Assembly (NCBI GenBank): GCA_021203115.1
Contig: JAJQBV010000082.1
Coordinates: 1-12,124 of the forward strand
Reading direction: 5' to 3'
From: Clostridiales bacterium
GTDB lineage: Bacteria; Bacillota; Clostridia; Lachnospirales; Lachnospiraceae
DNA: 12,124 bases
Position 1 is the stretch's first letter; every line of letters begins with the position of its first letter. A program made the position numbers and the translations under genes. The notes under the pieces were generated by a model, which had not been told where the DNA came from, made no database searches, and saw nothing but the letters and a program-made list of their open reading frames with translations. Of the stretch, positions 6,226 through 12,124 are shown one piece after another.

Positions 6226-7965
6226 ATGAACAGAAACAATGACATCCCCACAGGTGACGACTACCTTGTGGAAATGCACAGGCAGGCAAAAAAGAAAAAG
6301 AAACGAAAGGTGGTCATCACACTGGTCATTGTAATCGCGGTTATACTGGCTGCGGTGATTGCTGCGATTATCATTCTCAGGAATAAGGTGGCGAACAGTG
6401 TGAGCTCCTCTGAAAATGAGGTGCTGTCCGCGGAGGTGACGACCGGCAGCATCAGCACGACGGTTTCCGGCTCCGGTACGCTGGCCGATGAGGAGGTGGA
6501 AAGCATCGATGTCCCCTCTTCCCTTGAAATCATCGATTATTATGTGGAGGAAGGCGATGCCGTGAGCGAGGGTGATCTGATCGCCACGGTGACCAACGCC
6601 TCCCTCTCGACCGCCCTAGCCGACGCGCAGGAGGCGCTGGATGAGCTGGATGAGGAGCTGGAGGGCGCCGCGGGCGACGAGGTTTCCTCTACAATCTCTG
6701 CCAGCGTATCCGGGCGGGTGAAATATATTGCGGTATCTTCCGGCGACGATGTGGCCACTGTGATGTATGACTGCGGTTCCCTGATGCTGCTCTCACTGGA
6801 CGGATACATGGCCGTGGATGTGGAGACAGACAGCTTGAGTGCCGGTGATTCTGTCACGGTGACCGACAGCGACGGCACGGAGTACAGCGGAACCGTGGAC
6901 ACGGTCAGCGATGGCACGGCGACGATTTTGATCACAGACAACGGTCCGGCCTATGGCGATACGGTAACCGTGGCTGACGAAGCGGGAACAGAGATCGGGA
7001 GCGGCGTGCTCTATATCCACAGCTCAATGGCGATTACCGGGTACGCCGGTACGGTTTCTTCTGTCAGCGTGTCCGAGAATACAAAGGTTTCCTCCGGAAC
7101 TACGCTGCTTACCCTGACAGATACAGAGACCTCCGCCACCTATGACGCGATTTTAAAGGAACGCGAGGAGGCGGAGGAGGAGCTGGAGACTCTGATCCGT
7201 ATTTATAAGGAAGGCGGCATTTGCGCTACGGTCTCCGGAACAATCGCCTCCCTGAACAGCAGCTCCGGAACTTCCGCCTCGTCAGGCACCGCGTCCTCGA
7301 CCGATGCATCCGCCATGACGAGCGCGTCCTTGGATACAACGGGCAGCACATCCGGTTCCACGACAATCGCCGAGATTTCTCTGGATGAAAATATGCTGAT
7401 CGAGATCAGCGTGGATGAGTCCGATATCCTTTCTCTCTCCGAGGGGCAGGAGGCAGCCGTCTCCATCGATTCCATCGGCGAGGATACCTATACGGGAACC
7501 GTGACGGAAATCAGTACCACGGCCACCAGCAGCTCCGGCGTGACGACTTACTCGGCGACCGTCACGATCGCCAAGACAGAGGATATGCTCTCCGGTATGT
7601 CCGCTTCGGTCTCGATTACGATCGAAGGCGTGGAAAACGCGCTGCTGATCCCAGTGGATGCACTCCACCAGACCAGCTCCTCTTCCTATGTCTACACCGA
7701 GTACGATGAGAGCACCGGTGAGTACAGCGGAATGGTCGAGGTGACCACCGGCCTGTCCAACAGCTCCTATGTGGAGATCACGGACGGACTCTCCGAGGGA
7801 GACATCGTGTATTATACGGAATCCTCGGACGACAGTTCCGATTACAGCATGGAGTTCAATATGGACATGGGCAACATGGATATGAGTAATATGGGCACGG
7901 GAAATACATCCGGCGGCGGTGATTTCGGCGGCGGCGGTGGCGGCAGTATGCCCGGCGGGAACTAA
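6226..7965 (+). CDS. Membrane-anchored MacA/YknX-like adaptor with two tandem modules
   Basis: This 579-residue protein has a basic cytoplasmic N-terminus, one membrane segment (29-51) and a long extracytoplasmic part. A first lipoyl-like half (about 95-123, YVEEGDAVSEGDLIATV) leads to a very short helix pair (127-147), a return strand (about 157-170) and a beta-barrel-like region (185-250). The plan then repeats: GTVSSVSVSENTKVSSG (276-291), helices at 303-328, ICATVSGTI (332-340), a Ser/Thr/Gly linker and a second barrel (380-465). A final beta part (472-528) is followed by a Met-rich stretch (542-556) and a Gly-rich end. Such adaptors dock on a MacB-type permease and guide exported substrates outward. 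The short hairpins fit an organism with no outer-membrane partner. It precedes its ATPase by 18 bases. Its substrate is unknown. Confidence 0.88.
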   Translation: MNRNNDIPTGDDYLVEMHRQAKKKKKRKVVITLVIVIAVILAAVIAAIIILRNKVANSVSSSENEVLSAEVTTGSISTTVSGSGTLADEEVESIDVPSSLEIIDYYVEEGDAVSEGDLIATVTNASLSTALADAQEALDELDEELEGAAGDEVSSTISASVSGRVKYIAVSSGDDVATVMYDCGSLMLLSLDGYMAVDVETDSLSAGDSVTVTDSDGTEYSGTVDTVSDGTATILITDNGPAYGDTVTVADEAGTEIGSGVLYIHSSMAITGYAGTVSSVSVSENTKVSSGTTLLTLTDTETSATYDAILKEREEAEEELETLIRIYKEGGICATVSGTIASLNSSSGTSASSGTASSTDASAMTSASLDTTGSTSGSTTIAEISLDENMLIEISVDESDILSLSEGQEAAVSIDSIGEDTYTGTVTEISTTATSSSGVTTYSATVTIAKTEDMLSGMSASVSITIEGVENALLIPVDALHQTSSSSYVYTEYDESTGEYSGMVEVTTGLSNSSYVEITDGLSEGDIVYYTESSDDSSDYSMEFNMDMGNMDMSNMGTGNTSGGGDFGGGGGGSMPGGN

Positions 7966-7983
7966 ATAAGGAAGGGATTATCA

Positions 7984-8655
7984 ATGATCGATCTGAAGAA
8001 TATTTCAAAAATGTATCTGGTCGGAGATGAGGAGGTCCGCGCGCTTGACCATGCCGGGATGCATATTTATCCGGGTGAATTTGTATCCGTCATCGGTCCC
8101 TCCGGCAGCGGGAAGTCCACTCTGATGAATATCATCGGCTGTTTGGACACAGCGGACGCGGGCACGTACCTGTTGGACAATATTCCCATCGAGGACTATA
8201 CGGAAAATGAGCTGGCTCATATTCGCAACGAGAAGATCGGCTTTGTCTTCCAGAGTTTTAATCTGGTTCCGAAGCTGACGACGGAGGAGAATGTGGAGCT
8301 TCCTCTGATCTATCAGGGGGTGAAGCGCAGTGAGCGGTCGGAACGGGTTCGGGAGGCCATCGCCCGTGTCGGCCTGGAAAAGCGGGCAAATCACCTGCCC
8401 ACGGAGCTTTCCGGCGGCCAGCAGCAGCGCGTGGCCATTGCCCGCGCCATTGTGACAAGACCGTCGCTGATTCTGGCGGATGAACCGACCGGCAATCTGG
8501 ATTCAAAGACAAGCGAGGAAATCATGGGGATTTTTCATGAGCTGCATAAACAGGGAAATACGATCGTCCTGATCACACACGATGATGATGTGGCAAAACA
8601 GGCCTCCCGAAGCATTCACATTCTGGACGGCAGGGTATCGGAGGTGACATTATGA
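7984..8655 (+). CDS. MacB/LolD/YknY-type ABC ATP-binding protein
   Basis: This 223-residue protein is a stand-alone ATPase of normal family length. Walker [10 protein letters not shown] is at 38-46, the Q-loop Gln at 90, the signature LSGGQQQR at 142-149, Walker B LILADE at 162-167, the D-loop NLD at 171-173 and the switch His at 199. All catalytic residues are present. [18 protein letters not shown] after the Q-loop is typical of the ATPases that partner FtsX/MacB-fold permeases. AAGGAAGG (7968-7975) supports the ATG at 7984. The stop overlaps the permease start (ATGA), so the two are translationally coupled. It should power the mechanotransmission-type permease encoded next. In Bacillus the equivalent arrangement is YknX-YknY-YknZ. 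Confidence 0.95.
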   Translation: MIDLKNISKMYLVGDEEVRALDHAGMHIYPGEFVSVIGPSGSGKSTLMNIIGCLDTADAGTYLLDNIPIEDYTENELAHIRNEKIGFVFQSFNLVPKLTTEENVELPLIYQGVKRSERSERVREAIARVGLEKRANHLPTELSGGQQQRVAIARAIVTRPSLILADEPTGNLDSKTSEEIMGIFHELHKQGNTIVLITHDDDVAKQASRSIHILDGRVSEVTL

Positions 8656-9842
8656 CGCAATCTCTGAAAATGGCGTTAAAATCGCTCTCCGGAAATAAAC
8701 TGCGGGCGCTCTTAACCATGCTGGGCATTATCATCGGTGTCATGGCGCTGGTGGTTCTGGTCAGTCTGGTGAGCGGAGCGACCGGTTCCATCACGAGCGC
8801 CGTCTCAGATCTCGGGAGTGACCTTCTGACGGTCACCGTATCGGATGACAAAGGCGACCCTGTTAAGCTCGACACACTGACCGAATGGTCCGATGAGGAC
8901 GGAATCGGGAAGATTGCCCCCAGCGCCTCCGCATCGGCGACCGCAAAATACAGCTCCACCAGCGACAGTATGACCGTTTACGGCACAACCCCATCCTATT
9001 ACAATGTGGAAGAGCTGAATCTGCTTCTGGGGCGGTTTCTCATGACGACAGATGTGGACAATAACAATTATGTCTGCGTGATCAATGAGACGACGGCGAC
9101 GGATCTGGTCGGCTATCTGGACTGCGTGGGGGAAGAAATCTCCATTGACGGCATGAAGTTTACCATCATCGGCGTGCTGGAGGACAATGACAGCTCTCTG
9201 ACAGCGGCATTCAGTTCCGGCTCCATGGTGGCCTACATACCGTATACAACGCTTTTGCGCCTGTCCTCCTCTGTGAGCACCGACATTACGGAATTCTATG
9301 TCAGTGCGGAGGAAGACAGCGATACCACCGCGGCGGAGACCGCCATCACAGCTCTTTTGATGGAACGGTTTGATGACGATGAAGATGCTTTTGGGGTATC
9401 CAGTCAGAACGTGTTGGAGGACACCGTCAGCAGCATCACCTCGATATTGACGGCTCTGCTGGGCGGCATCGCCGCCATTTCCCTGCTGGTCGGCGGCATC
9501 GGCATTATGAACATCATGCTGGTGACGGTCACCGAGCGAACCCGCGAGATCGGCATCCGGAAAGCCATCGGCGCCACCCGCGGCGTGATTCTGCGGCAGT
9601 TTCTCATTGAGGCCGTGGTAATCTGTATGATCGGCTGCTCAATCGGGATTTTCCTGTCATGGATCATCCTGCAGCTGGTTTCCGTTGTGACCGCGAGCAT
9701 GGGGCTGAGCTTTGTCATGAATGGAATGGTCGTCCTGATCGCCATTGTTTTCTGTTTCCTTATCGGCGTGGTCTTCGGGCTCTATCCTGGCAATAAAGCG
9801 GCAAAAATGAAACCGATCGACGCACTCCACTATGGCGGTTGA
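8652..9842 (+). CDS. MacB/YknZ-type ABC permease (FtsX fold)
   Basis: This 396-residue protein shows the standard MacB plan. It has an N-terminal amphipathic region and first membrane segment (about 21-42), a large extracytoplasmic domain (about 45-260), then three membrane segments (about 265-292, 318-345 and 357-378). The cytoplasmic loop TERTREIGIRKAIGATR (294-310) after the second segment is the hallmark of the family, and the C-terminal KPIDALHYGG is also typical. MacB-type permeases transmit ATPase motion to the extracytoplasmic side to expel peptides, lipids or drugs rather than forming a classic channel. The start overlaps the ATPase stop by 4 bases. The end is 15 bases before the second adaptor, so all four rightward genes should be one transcript. 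Confidence 0.95.
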   Translation: MTQSLKMALKSLSGNKLRALLTMLGIIIGVMALVVLVSLVSGATGSITSAVSDLGSDLLTVTVSDDKGDPVKLDTLTEWSDEDGIGKIAPSASASATAKYSSTSDSMTVYGTTPSYYNVEELNLLLGRFLMTTDVDNNNYVCVINETTATDLVGYLDCVGEEISIDGMKFTIIGVLEDNDSSLTAAFSSGSMVAYIPYTTLLRLSSSVSTDITEFYVSAEEDSDTTAAETAITALLMERFDDDEDAFGVSSQNVLEDTVSSITSILTALLGGIAAISLLVGGIGIMNIMLVTVTERTREIGIRKAIGATRGVILRQFLIEAVVICMIGCSIGIFLSWIILQLVSVVTASMGLSFVMNGMVVLIAIVFCFLIGVVFGLYPGNKAAKMKPIDALHYGG

Positions 9843-9857
9843 TCAAAGGAGGTCGCG

Positions 9858-12124
9858 ATGAAAGAAAAAATAAAAACTTTATTCGGAAAAATTTTACAGG
9901 CGCCGGTTTTTCACAGGAAGCCCCTGTATCTGGTGCTCACGATCATCCTCTCCCTCCTTTTGCTGGCAGATGCGGCGATGGCTGTCCTGATTCCGGATAC
10001 CGCCGGCATGGGCGATATGCAAAGCATGCAGAATATGCAGGATATGTTGATGGCGGATGATGACGGCAGCGCAGACAGTGAAAGCGCGGACGCCGACACG
10101 GGGGTCAGACAGAACGACGATGAGATGCCGGATATGCCCGATGCCGAAAACGGTGAGATGCCCGACATGTCTTCCTCCGGGGATGGACACATGCCCGGAA
10201 GGGGAGGCGAAGCCCCCTCTTCTGACGGTGAAAGTCCGGACGGCAGCTCGGAGGATGTCTCAGACAGCACCGCAGATGAAAGTGAAGATTCCGATACGGA
10301 TACGGAGGAGGACGATATCGACAGCGGCATGACCTTTGACGGCGGGGATTTCGCGGATGTGCAGAACAATCGCTTTTCGGCATTCAGCAGACTACAGAGC
10401 ATCCGCTCCCACTGGCTGCTCATCCTGATCATTCTGGCGATTCTGGATGCGGGAAGCATTTTCATGCTGATTCGTATTTCGCGCCGCCAGAAGAAACAGC
10501 GGTTGGAGGAAGAAAAAGCGCGGCGGGAGCTGGCCGCATCCGGAGAGATTATCCATACGGCGCGCTCAGTCAAAAAGGAGAGCAAGCATTCCCATTACCT
10601 GTGGATCATCGCAGTGATCGTGATCGTTGCTCTGGTAATCCTTGTAAAGGTCTTCACCCGGCAGACCTCCGCCTCCGGCACGGAGACAGAGGCTACTACA
10701 TACACAGAAACCGTTGAAACCGGCAGTATCGATACGGTGCTTCCGGGCACCGGCACTCTGGAGGAGGAGGAAGCGGAGGAGTTTTCCCTTCCGGATGAGG
10801 TGGAAATCACGAAGTGGTATGTGTCTGACGGAGATACCGTGGAGGAGGGCGATACGCTGGCTGCGGTTGATCCGGTCTCCGTTATGACAGCAATCGCTAC
10901 CGTGCAGGAAAACATCTCTTCCGTAGATGACGCACTGGAGGATTGTGAAGACGATACGGATTCAGAAACCATTACGGCTGCTTCGGCCGGAAGAGTCATT
11001 AAGATTTATGCCGCCGAAGACACTGATGCGGCGGATACCATGTATGAAAACGGGGCATTGATGCTGCTTTCTCTTGACGGATATATGGCTGTCTCTGTCG
11101 AGACGGATGCGGAAATCTCCACCGGAGATACCGTTGATGTGACATTATCCGACGGCACGGTCGTCACCGGAAAAGTGGAGAGTCTGGTCAACCGGACGGC
11201 TGTCATCATTCTGTCAGATAACGGGCCGGAGCCGGGCGACACCGTGACCGTCACCACAGAGGACGGCGATACCGTGAGCGAGGGAACGCTGTACATTCAC
11301 AGCGAGCTGAAGGTGACAGGGTACACCGGCACCGTATCGTCCATCTCCGTCTCAGAGGGAAGCAAGGTCAGCAGCGGCGCCACCCTGCTCACGCTGACCG
11401 ACACGGATACCTCCGCAGAGTATGAGGCCTTGCTGGAACAGCGGTCCGAACTGGAATCCCAGATTGCGACGCTTTTCAAACTGTATGAGGACGGATATAT
11501 TTACGCATCCTGCTCCGGCGTGATTTCCGTGCAGGCTGACACCGCTGCATCGGAGGACAGCACGGCTTCCGATTCGGATGCCGACAATGATTCTTCTGAT
11601 GACAGCGCTTCGGATACCGGATCGACAGACGCCGCATCCGGGACATCATCGTCCGGCTCTGCGGGATATACGGTGAATACCCTGTCGTATACGAAAAGCT
11701 CCGCTGCGTGTCTGACCGTCTGCACGGATCAGGGCGCACAGGCTGTTCTGACATCTGAGACGGGAAACAGTACAGTCAGCAATGACAACAGTAATATTGA
11801 GACCGGCGATGATACAGTCAGCAGTGACGGCGATGCCTCTGAGACCGGCGATGATACAACCGACAGTGACAACAGAACAACAGATACCGGCACAACAACC
11901 GTGCAGATTGGCGTGATCCAGTCTGTATCGGAGGAAGCGGTGACCGTATCTCTCCTGTCCGGCGGGAGCAGCACCGTGACGCTTTCCACTGTCGGTGTTT
12001 ACAAAAACGGAACCTATAATGCCTCCGGTACGGTCAGCGATATCGCGGTCGGCGATGTCCTGATCCTCACCTGCACGGGCGGGACCGTATCCTCCGCCAC
12101 CGGTATTCCGAGGTCCGACACTGG
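9858..12124 (+). CDS. Second MacA/YknX-like adaptor with an N-terminal two-pass membrane domain (partial, runs off right edge)
   Basis: At least 755 codons are open to the window end with no stop. AAGGAGG (9846-9852) lies 5 bases before the ATG, a strong start. The product has a membrane segment (23-45), an outside loop (46-183) rich in Met, Asp, Pro, Ser and Glu, a second segment (186-205), a basic helical inside segment (206-246), a third segment (248-266), and then an adaptor region. The adaptor part is a clear paralog of adaptor 1: LMLLSLDGYMAV (401-412) is identical to residues 186-197 there, and residues about 400-557 align along their length. A Ser/Asp/Thr-rich stretch with 14-residue repeats (634-675) follows, then a small beta domain (682-750) resembling DUF5666-type barrels. 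The charge pattern supports inside-out-inside-out topology. It probably joins the same exporter, perhaps as a scaffold or alternative adaptor. Confidence 0.87.
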   Translation, partial: MKEKIKTLFGKILQAPVFHRKPLYLVLTIILSLLLLADAAMAVLIPDTAGMGDMQSMQNMQDMLMADDDGSADSESADADTGVRQNDDEMPDMPDAENGEMPDMSSSGDGHMPGRGGEAPSSDGESPDGSSEDVSDSTADESEDSDTDTEEDDIDSGMTFDGGDFADVQNNRFSAFSRLQSIRSHWLLILIILAILDAGSIFMLIRISRRQKKQRLEEEKARRELAASGEIIHTARSVKKESKHSHYLWIIAVIVIVALVILVKVFTRQTSASGTETEATTYTETVETGSIDTVLPGTGTLEEEEAEEFSLPDEVEITKWYVSDGDTVEEGDTLAAVDPVSVMTAIATVQENISSVDDALEDCEDDTDSETITAASAGRVIKIYAAEDTDAADTMYENGALMLLSLDGYMAVSVETDAEISTGDTVDVTLSDGTVVTGKVESLVNRTAVIILSDNGPEPGDTVTVTTEDGDTVSEGTLYIHSELKVTGYTGTVSSISVSEGSKVSSGATLLTLTDTDTSAEYEALLEQRSELESQIATLFKLYEDGYIYASCSGVISVQADTAASEDSTASDSDADNDSSDDSASDTGSTDAASGTSSSGSAGYTVNTLSYTKSSAACLTVCTDQGAQAVLTSETGNSTVSNDNSNIETGDDTVSSDGDASETGDDTTDSDNRTTDTGTTTVQIGVIQSVSEEAVTVSLLSGGSSTVTLSTVGVYKNGTYNASGTVSDIAVGDVLILTCTGGTVSSATGIPRSDT
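11757..11882 (+). repeat. Three 42-base tandem repeats encoding a 14-residue ETGxxT unit
   Basis: Inside adaptor 2, residues 634-675 form three units beginning ETGNSTVS, ETGDDTVS and ETGDDTTD, each 14 residues long, followed by a partial DTGTTT. At DNA level, 19 identical bases recur at 11798-11816 and 11840-11858, exactly 42 bases apart, so the last duplication is recent. The period keeps the reading frame, so copy number could vary and change linker length without breaking the protein. Confidence 0.85.

Noticed and set aside
9839..10060. Small plus-strand ORF starting MIKGGRDERK
   Set aside because: It overlaps adaptor 2 in another frame, encodes the Shine-Dalgarno of that gene, and shows no family resemblance.
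9911..11989. Series of minus-strand Ser/Val-rich ORFs opposite adaptor 2
   Set aside because: They are antisense readings of GAC/GAT/ACC/TCC-rich codons in a continuous plus-strand gene and have no domain or start context.

Overview
The window looks like Gram-positive Clostridia, most plausibly a Lachnospiraceae/Oscillospiraceae-type gut Firmicute. This is inferred from strong AAAGGAGG-type Shine-Dalgarno sites, tight operons, YknX/MacA-type adaptors with no visible TolC-like outer-membrane partner, and very acidic Ser/Thr/Asp/Glu-rich extracytoplasmic proteins. No rRNA, tRNA, CRISPR, transposase or phage gene was seen. I cannot name the species.

Layout. Positions 1-163 are intergenic. They hold a GTCGT pentamer tandem repeat and a good minus-strand promoter that fires off the left edge. 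A TetR-family regulator lies on the minus strand (164-856). Its own promoter (-35 957-962, -10 934-939) carries a perfect palindrome over the -10. A strong minus-strand terminator (987-1022) closes a four-gene minus-strand operon. In transcription order this is an ABC ATPase (4933-6039), an ABC-2 permease (4073-4939), a GldG-like protein (2619-4076) and a DUF4340 protein (1075-2622). All four genes overlap their neighbours by 4-7 bases. This is the GldA/GldF/GldG/DUF4340 set that is widespread in bacteria but has no settled function outside gliding Bacteroidetes.

A divergent control region (6040-6225) separates it from a plus-strand operon. That operon encodes a membrane-anchored adaptor (6226-7965), a MacB/LolD-type ATPase (7984-8655), a MacB-type permease (8652-9842), and a second, larger adaptor that runs off the right edge (9858 to beyond 12124).

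How they may work together. The plus operon is a MacAB/YknXYZ-like tripartite exporter for a Gram-positive envelope, with two paralogous adaptors instead of one. The minus operon is an independent Gld-like ABC machine with two extracytoplasmic accessory proteins. Their head-to-head arrangement, a shared control region, and similar sequence elements at the tetR promoter and in that region suggest one TetR regulon for envelope export or drug/peptide response. This is inference; no substrate can be read from the sequence.

The most unusual parts are the adaptors. Adaptor 1 appears to contain two tandem lipoyl/beta-barrel modules with very short hairpins and ends in a Met-rich/Gly-rich tail. Adaptor 2 is a paralog carrying an extra N-terminal domain of two membrane segments around a Met/Asp-rich loop, so it has three membrane passes before the adaptor part. 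It also has an internal 14-residue tandem repeat.
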